Below, piece after piece: positions 1 to 8,796 of a stretch of DNA of 64,000 bases (position 1 is its first letter; each line of letters starts with the position of its first letter). Position numbers and translations under genes: made by a program. The notes beneath the pieces were generated by a model. The model saw nothing but the letters and a program-made list of their open reading frames with translations. It was not told the origin of the DNA and ran no database searches. This DNA comes from Oceanobacillus piezotolerans (lineage in GTDB: Bacteria; Bacillota; Bacilli; Bacillales; Amphibacillaceae), in contig NZ_RCHR01000001.1 of the NCBI RefSeq assembly GCF_003665065.1, positions 248,001 through 312,000 on the forward strand. Direction: 5' to 3'.

Positions 1-2
1 TT

Positions 3-764
3 GATTATGAATTGACGAATAACGTTGCCTATTTAACGATTCAAAGTCCGCCAGCAAATGCGCTATCAAGTCAGCTTCTTAATGACTTGTCAGAGCAATT
101 AGATATATTGGAGGAAGAACAAAAAGCTAAGGCAATAGTGCTAAAAGGCGAAGGTAGATTTTTTTCGGCGGGAGCTGATATTAAGGAGTTTACGACATTA
201 AAGGATTCCAGTGAACATCAAGGTTTGGCGGAAAGAGGACAAGGTATTTTAAATCGCATCGAGAACTTTTCAATTCCATTTATTGCTGCTATTCATGGAG
301 CTGCATTGGGAGGTGGATTAGAGTTAGCGATGGCATGCCACATTCGTATTGTTACAGAACAAGCAAAGCTGGGCTTACCAGAAATTACACTCGGAATTGT
401 ACCAGGATTTGCCGGGTCGCAGCGATTACCTCATTATGTAGGGACAGCAAAAGCTTATGAAATGATGCTGACCGGGAAGCCTATTTCAGGAACAGAAGCG
501 TATACTTTTGGGTTGGTGAATCGGGTAGTTAAAGAAGAGCATTTGATAGAAGAGGCAAGAACTTTGGCAGAATCTATAGCAGAAAAGAGTAAAGGTGCAA
601 TCCAGGAAATTATGAAACTCGTACTTATATCAAAAACCGAACCTTTATCTATCGGGATGAAGGAAGAAGCAGAATCTTTTAAAAAGGTATTTGCTACAGA
701 AGATGCAAAAGAGGGAATTCAGGCATTTATTGAGAAACGGAAACCGGACTTTCAAGATAAATAA
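3..764 (+). CDS. fadB: Enoyl-CoA hydratase / 3-hydroxybutyryl-CoA dehydratase, 5' end outside window
   Basis: Crotonase-family enzyme expected to hydrate enoyl-CoA in fatty-acid beta-oxidation. Counting from the TTG at 12, the oxyanion-hole segment FFSAGADIKEF lies near residues 50-60 and GGGLELAMACH near 100-110; Glu104 and Glu124 (in GLPEITLG) sit where crotonases keep their two catalytic glutamates. The frame is open to the left edge (codons reading DYE before the TTG), and B. subtilis FadB has about a dozen residues before the matching VAxLTI strand, so the true start is probably a few codons upstream of the window rather than the TTG at 12. It is followed after 27 nt by etfB, as in the lcfA-fadR-fadB-etfB-etfA operon of B. 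subtilis. Family assignment is firm; the exact acyl-chain preference is not visible. Confidence 0.9.
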   Translation, partial: DYELTNNVAYLTIQSPPANALSSQLLNDLSEQLDILEEEQKAKAIVLKGEGRFFSAGADIKEFTTLKDSSEHQGLAERGQGILNRIENFSIPFIAAIHGAALGGGLELAMACHIRIVTEQAKLGLPEITLGIVPGFAGSQRLPHYVGTAKAYEMMLTGKPISGTEAYTFGLVNRVVKEEHLIEEARTLAESIAEKSKGAIQEIMKLVLISKTEPLSIGMKEEAESFKKVFATEDAKEGIQAFIEKRKPDFQDK

Positions 765-791
765 TAATGGAGTGAACAAGGAGGATATAGG

Positions 792-1565
792 ATGAATATT
801 TATGTGTTATTGAAGAGAACGTTTGATACAGAAGAAAAAATCGTCGTTTCAAATGGTCAGATTTCAGATGATTCAGCCGAGTTTATTATTAATCCATATG
901 ATGAATACGCAGTCGAGGAAGCAATCGTACAAAGAGATAAGCATGGTGGCGAAGTGACTGTCATTACAATTGGGAAAGAAGAGTCAGAGAAACAACTTCG
1001 TACTGCTTTAGCTATGGGAGCAGATAAAGCGGTCTTAATTAATACGGAGGAAGATCTCGAGGATGGGGATCAATATTCTACAGCTAAAATTCTAGAGGCC
1101 TACTTTGAGGACAAAGATGTGGATTTAATTTTAGCTGGGAATGTAGCGATTGATGAAGCTAGTGGACAAGTTGGTCCAAGGTTAGCTGAATTATTAAATA
1201 TCCCTTATGTAACGACGATTACTAGCTTAAACATAGATGATAAAGTGGTGTCCATTGAAAAAGATGTAGAAGGTGATGTAGAGGTTATTGAAACAAGTCT
1301 CCCTCTGCTAGTTACCTGCCAGCAAGGTCTAAATGAACCACGATATCCATCTTTGCCAGGTATTATGAAAGCGAAGAAGAAGCCTTTAGATGAACTGGAA
1401 TTAGATGATTTAGACATAGATGAAGAAGATGTGGAAGCAAAAACAAGAACAATTGAAATTTTCCTTCCTCCGGAAAAACAGGCTGGACGAGTGTTAAATG
1501 GAGAGTTGAAGGATCAAGTTACAGAATTAGTGTCTCTTCTTAAGAATGAAGCGAAAGTACTATAA
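792..1565 (+). CDS. etfB: Electron transfer flavoprotein beta subunit
   Basis: The 257-residue protein is the small subunit of ETF, which binds AMP and accepts electrons from acyl-CoA dehydrogenases. The N-terminus MNIYVLLKRTFDTEE, the central LILAGNVAIDEASGQVGPRLAE segment region (about residues 114-136) and the MKAKKKPLDEL stretch near residue 193 are typical of EtfB. An AGGAGG-type site ends 7 nt before the ATG. It lies 27 nt after fadB and 29 nt before etfA, so one transcript is likely. Length and order match the family, and nothing unusual is seen. Confidence 0.95.
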   Translation: MNIYVLLKRTFDTEEKIVVSNGQISDDSAEFIINPYDEYAVEEAIVQRDKHGGEVTVITIGKEESEKQLRTALAMGADKAVLINTEEDLEDGDQYSTAKILEAYFEDKDVDLILAGNVAIDEASGQVGPRLAELLNIPYVTTITSLNIDDKVVSIEKDVEGDVEVIETSLPLLVTCQQGLNEPRYPSLPGIMKAKKKPLDELELDDLDIDEEDVEAKTRTIEIFLPPEKQAGRVLNGELKDQVTELVSLLKNEAKVL

Positions 1566-1594
1566 TCTGGATAAGGTAGAAAGGGGAGTCTATA

Positions 1595-2572
1595 ATGAGT
1601 AAAAAGATGATTGTTATTGCAGAGACGAAAGATGGGGAGTTACGCAACGTTTCTTTTGAGTCTATTGCTGCAGCAAAAAAAATCACTCCTGATGGTGAAG
1701 TGGTTGGGTTAATATGTGGAGCGGAGGATGCAAGCAATCTAGGTCAAGAACTAATTTATTATGGAGCAGACAGAGTAATTACGGTAACGAACGAAAAAAT
1801 GAAATCGTATACATCAGAAGGATATGGACAGGCTATTCTTTCCGTTGTTGAGGAAGAATCGCCAGATGGAATTGTGATGGGACACACATCTATTGGGAAG
1901 GATTTATCACCAAAACTGGCAAGTAAGTTAGATACCGGTTTGATTTCTGATGCAGTTGATGTAGAAGTGATAGGAGACCAAATCGTTTTCACTAGACCAA
2001 TATATTCGGGGAAAGCCTTCGAGAAGAAAATCATCACGGATGGAATTACATTTGTTACCATTCGTCCAAATAATATTACGGCCCTAGAAAAAGATGAGAG
2101 TCGAACTGGTAATGTTTCAAGCAAGGATGTAGATATAAAAGACTTACGTACTATTGTGAAGGAAGTAGTACGTAAAGCTTCTGAAGGAGTAGATTTATCG
2201 GAAGCGAAAGTAGTTGTAGCTGGTGGACGAGGTGTAAAGAGTGCAGATGGATTTAAACCGCTTTATGAATTAGCTGATGTATTAGGTGGAGCAGTCGGAG
2301 CTTCTCGTGGTGCCTGTGATGCGGATTATTGTGATTATTCATTACAGATTGGCCAGACGGGTAAAGTAGTTACACCAGATTTATATATTGCAGTAGGGAT
2401 TTCAGGTGCGATTCAGCATTTAGCAGGAATGTCTAATTCGAAAGTAATCGTAGCGATTAATAAAGATCCTGAAGCAAATATTTTTAATATAGCAGACTAC
2501 GGAATAGTTGGTGATTTATTTGAAGTCATCCCGATGCTGATAGAAGAACTTAAAAAAGTAGCAGTTAGCTAA
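1595..2572 (+). CDS. etfA: Electron transfer flavoprotein alpha subunit
   Basis: The 325-residue large ETF subunit carries FAD and passes electrons from beta-oxidation dehydrogenases to the quinone pool. The C-terminal third has the conserved FAD domain: GGRGVKSADGF near residue 210, GASRGACDADY near 232, and PDLYIAVGISGAIQH near 262. It pairs with etfB 29 nt upstream. A perfect 8-bp hairpin terminator follows the stop codon, so the fad/etf transcript probably ends here and trxA has its own promoter. Confidence 0.96.
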   Translation: MSKKMIVIAETKDGELRNVSFESIAAAKKITPDGEVVGLICGAEDASNLGQELIYYGADRVITVTNEKMKSYTSEGYGQAILSVVEEESPDGIVMGHTSIGKDLSPKLASKLDTGLISDAVDVEVIGDQIVFTRPIYSGKAFEKKIITDGITFVTIRPNNITALEKDESRTGNVSSKDVDIKDLRTIVKEVVRKASEGVDLSEAKVVVAGGRGVKSADGFKPLYELADVLGGAVGASRGACDADYCDYSLQIGQTGKVVTPDLYIAVGISGAIQHLAGMSNSKVIVAINKDPEANIFNIADYGIVGDLFEVIPMLIEELKKVAVS

Positions 2573-2582
2573 GTTCTCACAT

Positions 2583-2610
2583 TGCCTAATCATTTGATTA
2601 GGCATTTTTC
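2583..2610 (+). terminator. Rho-independent terminator of the etf operon
   Basis: GCCTAATC (2584-2591) and GATTAGGC (2596-2603) form a perfect 8-bp stem with a 4-nt loop, followed by a T-rich tail. It lies 11 nt after etfA. Confidence 0.85.
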
Positions 2611-2747
2611 TAAATTTAATGTATGATGAAAGCCATTCGAAAATAATTTCCGAAGTGTGGCCACGTATAAGCAAACTATTAGGAAGTGTATACTAACGAT
2701 GTTATACTAACTTAAGGTGGTTAATGTAATACAAAGGAGGAAAAAGT

Positions 2748-3062
2748 ATGGCAATTGAACACGTAACAGATCAGAATTTTGCAGAACAAACCTCAAAAGG
2801 GTTAGTTTTAGCTGACTTTTGGGCACCTTGGTGTGGACCATGTAAAATGATTGCTCCAGTATTAGAAGAAATCGATGGAGAATTAGGCGAAAAAGTTCAA
2901 ATCGTTAAATTAGATGTTGATGAAAATCAAGAAACTGCAAGTAAATTTGGCGTAATGAGCATTCCAACATTGCTATTATTTAAGGATGGTAATGTTGTAG
3001 ACCAAGCAATTGGTTATCAGCCAAAAGAAGCGCTAGTTAATCTAATTAACAAGCACGCTTAA
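2748..3062 (+). CDS. trxA: Thioredoxin
   Basis: The 104-residue thioredoxin is a cytoplasmic dithiol reductant for ribonucleotide reductase and other enzymes. The active site WCGPC occupies residues 28-32, and the cis-proline loop SIPTLLLF is near residue 72. The length is standard. A strong AAGGAGG site precedes the ATG. It appears monocistronic: the etf terminator lies upstream and a hairpin terminator follows directly. The 5' region has TATACT-like hexamers (2689-2694 and 2703-2708) without a convincing -35 box. Confidence 0.97.
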   Translation: MAIEHVTDQNFAEQTSKGLVLADFWAPWCGPCKMIAPVLEEIDGELGEKVQIVKLDVDENQETASKFGVMSIPTLLLFKDGNVVDQAIGYQPKEALVNLINKHA

Positions 3063-3076
3063 ACCTAACCACATAA

Positions 3077-3110
3077 AAAACCCTTGTTGCTAAAGTGACA
3101 AGGGTTTTCT
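3077..3110 (+). terminator. Terminator of trxA
   Basis: AAAACCCTTGT (3077-3087) pairs with ACAAGGGTTTT (3098-3108), an 11-bp stem with a 10-nt loop and A/T tails on both sides. Confidence 0.85.
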
Positions 3111-3188
3111 AAATTTAACCGTGTTCGCCATCATTTTTATTGTAGAATAAAGATTAGTATTAGTGACAGATATAGATAGACTTTTGAT

Positions 3189-3535
3189 TAGTTTAATTCA
3201 GTATAGTGCATAAAAACCGCTCCGGAAATACACTGCGCTTTCCACGGGCGGCTGCTGAGCCTCCTCGAGACTGTCGTCTCTGCGGGGTCTCACCTAGGCC
3301 TGTCCTCCCGTAGGAGTCTCCGTGTATTTCCTCCGCTAGATAGTGCTTTTAAACCTCATAGATGGAGAAAGCTCCCCTTTACAGGAAGTGATTGTAGCGG
3401 AGGGCAGTCGACTCCTGCGGGAAAAGCAACAGCCGAAGACCCCGCAGGAAGCGGTTTTCTTCCGAGGAGGCTGAGGCGTTGCCCGCGGAAAGCGTACTGC
3501 CCGCAGCGGAAATCACGAGCGCATATTTTCAGGTC
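3189..3535. repeat. Composite inverted repeat, family A copy 1
   Basis: This GC-rich island differs from the AT-rich surroundings. The left arm (about 3205-3340) contains GGAAATACAC at 3224-3233 and its inverse GTGTATTTCC at 3322-3331. The right arm (about 3385-3530) is a diverged reverse complement of the left: CTTTCCACGGGCGGC and TGAGCCTCCTCG on the left correspond to CGAGGAGGCTGA and GCCCGCGGAAAGCG on the right. A second copy lies at 29640-30050. No transposase is encoded. It fills most of the 587-bp space between trxA and uvrC. Such repeats are, from memory, common between Bacillaceae genes; their role is unknown. Confidence 0.85.
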
Positions 3536-3649
3536 ATTCCCAGAGCGCCTTTATGCATTACTTTGAATTCAATTAATCAACATTTTCTATCAACTGCGAA
3601 ACAGCAACAAAATTATAATGTTTGTTTATTAAAGAATGGACTGAAAAAA

Positions 3650-5434
3650 ATGAACCAAACGATAAAGGAAAAATTAGCTATTCTGCCTGCGCAGCCTGGT
3701 TGTTATCTAATGAAAGATAAGCATGGTACAATCATTTATGTCGGTAAATCGAAAATGTTACGTAATCGGGTGCGTTCTTACTTTACTGGAGCGCATGACT
3801 TAAAGACACAACGGTTAGTAGCAGAAATAGTTGATTTTGAGTATATGGTTACTTCATCTGAAATAGAAGCACTTATTCTCGAGATGAATTTGATTAAAAA
3901 ATATGACCCGAAATACAATGTCATGTTAAAAGATGATAAATCATATCCGTATTTAAAAATAACAGCTGAGCGACATCCAAGGTTAATGATAACCCGGAAA
4001 TTAAAGAAGGATAAAGCCAAGTACTTTGGCCCGTATCCGAATGTTATTGCCGCAAGAGAAACGAAGAAATTATTAGATCGGCTATATCCTTTAAGAAAAT
4101 GTAATAATCCACCGGGTCGGCCATGTCTTTATTATCACATGCATCAATGTATGGCATGCAGTGAGGTGCCGCCAAGTAAAGCTGAATATCAGAAGATCGT
4201 TCATGAAATTTCTTCTTTTTTAAACGGTGGATACAAAGAGATTAAGGAAACTCTAAAAAGGAAAATGTATGAAGCAAGTGAGTCATTGAATTTCGAAAGA
4301 GCAATGGAATTGCGGGACCAAATACAGCATATTGAAGTGGTTATGGAGCAACAAAAAATGACTTTAAACGATCAAGTGAATCGTGACGTATTTGGTTATA
4401 GTTATGATAAAGGTTGGATGTGCATCCAAGTCTTCTTTATCCGACAAGGTAAATTAATTGAAAGAGATGTTTCTGTCTTTCCTTTTTTTGATTCACCAGA
4501 TGATACGTTCATCAGTTTCGTCGGAAGGTTTTACCTTCATAAGCAACACATTAAACCGAAGCAGATACTTGTGCCAATTGGCACAGATACAGACCTATTA
4601 CAGGAATTACTGGAAACAGATGTTCACACGCCATTCCGAGGACGCAAGAAAGAATTGGTAGAATTAGCAAGAAAAAATGCAAAAATAGCACTATCAGAGA
4701 AATTTTCGCTTATCGAACGGAATGAAGAAAGAACAATACTAGCAGTTGAAAAACTTGGTGAGGTCCTTAATATTGAAATACCGCACCGTATCGAAGCGTT
4801 TGATAACTCAAATATTCAAGGAACCAATCCGGTTTCTGCCATGGTTGTGTTTATAGATGGAAAGCCGAGTAAAAAGGATTATCGTAAATATAAAATTCGA
4901 GATGTAGAAGGTCCTGACGATTATGAAACAATGCGCGAGGTAGTAAGAAGAAGATATTCTAGAGTATTAAAGGAAGGCTTGCCACTTCCGGAATTAATCA
5001 TTATTGATGGCGGAAAGGGTCAAATGAGTGCTGCACTGGACGTATTAGAAAATGAATTAGGGCTGGATATTCCACTTTGTGGATTGGTCAAGGATGATAA
5101 ACATAGAACAAGTGAATTACTATATGGTGATCCACCCCAGGTAGTCCAGCTTTCTAGGAAGTCACAAGAATTCTATCTTGTGCAGCGGATTCAAGACGAG
5201 GTCCATCGATTTGCCATTACATTTCATCGGCAGCTTCGAGGAAAAAGTCTATTTCAATCTGAATTAGATAAAATTCCAGGTGTCGGGGAGAAAAGGCGAA
5301 AATTATTATTAACTCATTTTAAATCGGTTGAGGAAATAAAAACTGCAGAAATAAAGGAATTCACCAAATTAGGGATACCTAGTAACATCGCAAGTGATAT
5401 TTTAGAGCATTTGAATAGAGAACAAGAAGATTAA
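3650..5434 (+). CDS. uvrC: Excinuclease ABC subunit C
   Basis: UvrC makes the two incisions around DNA lesions bound by UvrAB. From the ATG at 3650 it is 594 residues, the usual size. Domains in order: N-terminal GIY-YIG nuclease ([19 protein letters not shown] near residues 18-36), the UvrB-interacting UVR motif ([11 protein letters not shown] near 209), an RNase H-like endonuclease domain with [11 protein letters not shown] near 378, and C-terminal helix-hairpin-helix repeats ([14 protein letters not shown], then [11 protein letters not shown]). The frame stays open upstream to 3479, but that stretch is repeat DNA without family similarity, so the MNQTIKEKL start is preferred although its ribosome binding site is weak. 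No LexA box was seen upstream. Confidence 0.95.
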   Translation: MNQTIKEKLAILPAQPGCYLMKDKHGTIIYVGKSKMLRNRVRSYFTGAHDLKTQRLVAEIVDFEYMVTSSEIEALILEMNLIKKYDPKYNVMLKDDKSYPYLKITAERHPRLMITRKLKKDKAKYFGPYPNVIAARETKKLLDRLYPLRKCNNPPGRPCLYYHMHQCMACSEVPPSKAEYQKIVHEISSFLNGGYKEIKETLKRKMYEASESLNFERAMELRDQIQHIEVVMEQQKMTLNDQVNRDVFGYSYDKGWMCIQVFFIRQGKLIERDVSVFPFFDSPDDTFISFVGRFYLHKQHIKPKQILVPIGTDTDLLQELLETDVHTPFRGRKKELVELARKNAKIALSEKFSLIERNEERTILAVEKLGEVLNIEIPHRIEAFDNSNIQGTNPVSAMVVFIDGKPSKKDYRKYKIRDVEGPDDYETMREVVRRRYSRVLKEGLPLPELIIIDGGKGQMSAALDVLENELGLDIPLCGLVKDDKHRTSELLYGDPPQVVQLSRKSQEFYLVQRIQDEVHRFAITFHRQLRGKSLFQSELDKIPGVGEKRRKLLLTHFKSVEEIKTAEIKEFTKLGIPSNIASDILEHLNREQED

Positions 5435-5470
5435 AGCTGCAGTTCGTTCAAAGAACTGCAGCTTATTATA
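5434..5470. terminator. Hairpin between convergent uvrC and yslB
   Basis: AAGCTGCAGTTC (5434-5445) and GAACTGCAGCTT (5453-5464) form a perfect 12-bp stem with a 7-nt loop. There is no long T-run, only TTATTATAT, but its position right at the uvrC stop, between convergent genes, fits a bidirectional terminator. Confidence 0.7.
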
Positions 5471-5567
5471 TCCTAGCAAATCTACTTCGGTTTTCTTCAG
5501 ATAACAGAGTATGTAGTGACTTTTAGAAGGGCTGAGCTAATAAACAAGCTTTTGCTAGGTTATCTGA

Positions 5568-6008
5568 TTATTGATCTGTATAGAATACAGTGAACTTGAC
5601 TAATTTAATACGCCGATTTACTTCCTCCAAGCACTCACAATCAAATCCTCTAATTTTTTGTATTGCTTCTGCTAAGAACCCTGCTTCTAATCTAAAATCT
5701 GCTTCAAAAGGAGCATCTAATCGCAGAACTACAGCATCAGACATTAATTGAAATGTAAATTCATTTTTCTTTTCTTTTATTAATTCTAAACGACCCCAGC
5801 CAAGCGCTTCCATAATCGAAGATAAATCATCCATTGACGATATTTCAAACTTCCTGGCCAGACTCTTTCCTAAAAAGTAAAGTAATGTATGTGAATCTTT
5901 ACCAAGTAACTCGGGTAAGCCTATGTACCTTAAGACATCATAGCCAGCACCAGATGTATGTAAATTACTTAATTGTGATAAAGATATTCTTTCTAGCTTT
6001 TTTGACAT
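5568..6008 (-). CDS. yslB: YslB family protein (DUF2507), unknown function
   Basis: The 146-residue soluble protein is recognised by similarity to B. subtilis YslB, which also sits just upstream of sdhC. No catalytic motif is known. Visible features are a mixed alpha/beta composition and a central LRLDAPFEADFRLEAGF stretch near residue 97, typical of the family. An upstream ATG at 6017 exists, but the site AAAGGA abuts it; the ATG at 6008 (MSKKLERISL) has the proper spacing and is chosen. It is transcribed away from sdhC from a TTGATT-17-GATAAT promoter. The role is unknown. Confidence 0.85.
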   Translation of the reverse strand: MSKKLERISLSQLSNLHTSGAGYDVLRYIGLPELLGKDSHTLLYFLGKSLARKFEISSMDDLSSIMEALGWGRLELIKEKKNEFTFQLMSDAVVLRLDAPFEADFRLEAGFLAEAIQKIRGFDCECLEEVNRRIKLVKFTVFYTDQ

Positions 6009-6047
6009 GGATGTCATTCCTTTCGAATTAAAGAAATATATAAATAA

Positions 6048-6095
6048 AGCATACTCAGTATTATCTATGTAAATTCTACATTAATCAAGTATGCT
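6048..6095 (-). promoter_or_regulatory. yslB promoter flanked by an inverted repeat
   Basis: On the minus strand TTGATT (6088-6083) and GATAAT (6065-6060) are 17 nt apart. AGCATACT (6048-6055) and AGTATGCT (6088-6095) form a perfect 8-bp inverted repeat bracketing the promoter. The rest of the 365-bp gap to sdhC holds only AT-rich DNA and the sdhC promoter. Confidence 0.5.
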
Positions 6096-6234
6096 CTTCC
6101 ATTATAAACAGTTTTTTATACTTAGATATGTTAGGAAGTAACATTGATGAATGATTGATTTGAGAGCTCTAAATAATATACTTTTCTCTATATTCGGAAT
6201 AAATCATGCTTGCTAAAAAATTCTGTTCGTTTTC

Positions 6235-6263
6235 TTGACGCTTTTTGCAGTTAGAAGTACAAT
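6235..6263 (+). promoter_or_regulatory. SigA promoter of sdhCAB
   Basis: TTGACG (6235-6240), a 17-nt spacer and TACAAT (6258-6263) make a near-consensus promoter. The untranslated leader would be about 100 nt and contains the dyad TTGTACAA just downstream. The AGGGGGGAG ribosome binding site lies 5 nt before the sdhC ATG. Confidence 0.75.
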
Positions 6264-6373
6264 AAATATGTTTACAAATTGTACAATTCTAAAAAGTATG
6301 CGTTATCTTTATAAAAGCGCTTTACTTTTAAATGTACACAACTAGACTACGAATCTACTAAGGGGGGAGAAAC

Positions 6374-6994
6374 ATGGCAGATCAGCGTGAGTTTTTCTAC
6401 AGAAGATTACATTCATTTTTAGGTGTGGTTCCAATTGGAATATTTCTTACACAACATCTAATTGTGAATCATTTTGCTGTGTATGGTGAAGAGAGTTTTA
6501 ATAAAGCGGCAGGGTTTATGGCAGGCCTTCCATTCGTATTATTATTGGAGATATTCATTATTTATCTACCAATCTTGTACCATGCGATACTAGGGGTTTA
6601 TATTGCATTTACAGCCAACTATAATACGAAACGTTATGGTTTTTTTAGAAACTGGATGTTTGCCCTGCAACGTATTACCGGACTTATTACGTTAGTCTTT
6701 ATTGCGTGGCATGTGTGGGAAACACGAGTACAGATTGGTTTAGGAAATGCTGATTTAGATTATAGCCTAATGGAAGGCATTTTAACTAATCCATTTATGT
6801 TCTGGTTTTATATCGTTGGTGTGATTGCTGCTGTTTTCCACTTCGCTAATGGTTTATGGAGCGTTTTGGTTTCATTTGGTATCACGCAAACACCAAAATC
6901 TCAAAAGATTGCAACTTACGCTTGTATTCTAGTGTTCTTTGTAATTAGCTACTTAGGAGTCAGGACATTAATTCAATTTGCTTATGGGATTTAA
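6374..6994 (+). CDS. sdhC: Succinate dehydrogenase cytochrome b558 subunit
   Basis: The 206-residue integral membrane subunit anchors succinate dehydrogenase and binds two haems b that carry electrons to menaquinone. About five hydrophobic segments are visible, beginning at FLGVVPIGIFLTQHLIVNH (near 16-34); conserved histidines fall in the helices, including the TQHLIVNHF and AWHVWETR sequences. It is first in the sdhCAB operon, 30 nt before sdhA, with a strong SigA promoter and a purine-rich SD. In B. subtilis this mRNA is repressed by the FsrA small RNA; no pairing analysis was possible here. Confidence 0.96.
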   Translation: MADQREFFYRRLHSFLGVVPIGIFLTQHLIVNHFAVYGEESFNKAAGFMAGLPFVLLLEIFIIYLPILYHAILGVYIAFTANYNTKRYGFFRNWMFALQRITGLITLVFIAWHVWETRVQIGLGNADLDYSLMEGILTNPFMFWFYIVGVIAAVFHFANGLWSVLVSFGITQTPKSQKIATYACILVFFVISYLGVRTLIQFAYGI

Positions 6995-7024
6995 TAGATA
7001 GATAGAAAAGGAGAGTGTGTATCA

Positions 7025-8776
7025 ATGAGTAATCGCAAGATAGCAGTTGTCGGCGGTGGTCTAGCCGGACTTATGGCAACAATAAAAGCTGCTGAAGCAG
7101 GCGTGAACGTAGACATTTTTTCAATCGTTCCAGTAAAACGCTCTCACTCTGTATGTGCGCAAGGTGGTATTAATGGGGCTGTTAATACAAAAGGGGAAGG
7201 TGACTCTCCTTGGCTTCACTTTGACGATACAGTATATGGTGGGGACTTTTTAGCAAATCAACCAGTGGTAAAGGCAATGTGCGAAGCGGCGCCTGGTATT
7301 ATACATATGTTTGACCGTATGGGTGTTATGTTTAACCGCACACCTGAGGGGTTACTGGATTTTCGCCGTTTCGGTGGAACACAAATGCACCGTACTGCAT
7401 TTGCAGGGGCTACTACAGGTCAACAATTGCTTTATGCGCTGGATGAGCAAGTTCGCCGCTATGAAGTGGAAGGTTTGGTTACGAAATATGAAGGCTGGGA
7501 ATTTGTTAGCGCAATAATCGACGAGGAGGGTGTTGGTCGAGGTATCGTTGCTCAAGACATGAAAACGCATGAAATTAAGGCGTTTCCTTCTGATGCTACT
7601 ATTTTTGCGACTGGAGGCCCAGGAATCATTTTTGGGAAATCAACGAACTCGATGATTAATACAGGTTCAGCTGCAAGCCAATTGTATCAACAGGGCGTTA
7701 AATATGCTAATGGAGAATTTATTCAAATTCACCCAACTGCCATCCCTGGAGATGACAAGCTCCGCTTAATGAGTGAATCAGCACGCGGAGAAGGCGGCCG
7801 TATATGGACTTATAAAGATGGTGAGCCATGGTATTTCTTAGAAGAGAAATATCCAGCATATGGGAATCTCGTTCCGCGTGATATCGCGACCCGTGAGATT
7901 TTTGATGTATGCGTGAACCAGAAGCTTGGAATCAATGGAGAAAACATGGTTTATCTCGACCTTTCCCATAAAGATGCGAAAGAGCTTGATATTAAGCTTG
8001 GTGGAATTATTGAGATTTACGAGAAATTTGTAGGGGAAGACCCTCGTAAGGTTCCGATGAAAATCTTCCCGGCTGTTCATTATTCAATGGGCGGCATGTG
8101 GGTTGATTATGATCAAATGACTAACATTCCTGGTATCTTTGCTGCAGGTGAGTGTGATTATTCACAACACGGTGCGAATCGTCTGGGAGCTAACTCTTTA
8201 TTATCTGCTATTTATGGTGGAGCGGTTGCTGGTCCGAAAGCTATTGAGTATATTGAAGGACTAGACAAGCATGTGGAAGACTTATCAACTGCTATGTTTG
8301 ATACAGCTGTGAAAGAAGAGGAAGGGAAATTTGAGAGCTTAATTCACATGGATGGAACGGAAAATGCGTATCAAATTCATCAGGAGCTTGGTGAGTGGAT
8401 GACTGATAATGTTACAGTTGTGCGAGAAAATGCGAGATTATTAAAAACAGACGAGAAAATCCAAGAATTACAAGAGCGTTTTGAAAACATAAATATTGGC
8501 GATACATCACGCTGGAGTAACCAAGGAGTCATGTTTACACGTCAATTGAAGAATATGCTCCAATTAGCCCGTGTTATTACAATTGGTGCTTATAACCGTA
8601 ATGAAAGCCGTGGTGCTCACTATAAACCTGAATTCCCAGATCGTAACGACGAAGAATGGTTAAAGACAACCATTGCAGAATATGACGCGAAAAACAATGC
8701 TCCGAAATTTAGCTATGAAGAGGTGGATGTTTCATTAATTAAACCACGTGTGCGTGATTATACACAAAAACATTAA
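7025..8776 (+). CDS. sdhA: Succinate dehydrogenase flavoprotein subunit
   Basis: The 583-residue catalytic subunit oxidises succinate to fumarate with covalently bound FAD. The dinucleotide-binding motif GGGLAGLMATIKAAEAG is near residues 10-26, and the histidyl-FAD attachment region is HSVCAQGGINGAVN near 40-53. The active-site arginine loop SESARGEGGRIW is near 242 and HPTAIPGD near 229. The long SdhA form of Bacillus is matched in length. It is flanked tightly by sdhC and sdhB in one operon. Confidence 0.97.
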   Translation: MSNRKIAVVGGGLAGLMATIKAAEAGVNVDIFSIVPVKRSHSVCAQGGINGAVNTKGEGDSPWLHFDDTVYGGDFLANQPVVKAMCEAAPGIIHMFDRMGVMFNRTPEGLLDFRRFGGTQMHRTAFAGATTGQQLLYALDEQVRRYEVEGLVTKYEGWEFVSAIIDEEGVGRGIVAQDMKTHEIKAFPSDATIFATGGPGIIFGKSTNSMINTGSAASQLYQQGVKYANGEFIQIHPTAIPGDDKLRLMSESARGEGGRIWTYKDGEPWYFLEEKYPAYGNLVPRDIATREIFDVCVNQKLGINGENMVYLDLSHKDAKELDIKLGGIIEIYEKFVGEDPRKVPMKIFPAVHYSMGGMWVDYDQMTNIPGIFAAGECDYSQHGANRLGANSLLSAIYGGAVAGPKAIEYIEGLDKHVEDLSTAMFDTAVKEEEGKFESLIHMDGTENAYQIHQELGEWMTDNVTVVRENARLLKTDEKIQELQERFENINIGDTSRWSNQGVMFTRQLKNMLQLARVITIGAYNRNESRGAHYKPEFPDRNDEEWLKTTIAEYDAKNNAPKFSYEEVDVSLIKPRVRDYTQKH

Positions 8777-8796
8777 ATAGGGGGAGTAAAAGTAAA

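Noticed and set aside
3189..3535. Insertion sequence remnant between trxA and uvrC
   Set aside because: No transposase fragment in any frame; structure is that of a small noncoding composite repeat, so it is reported as a repeat only.
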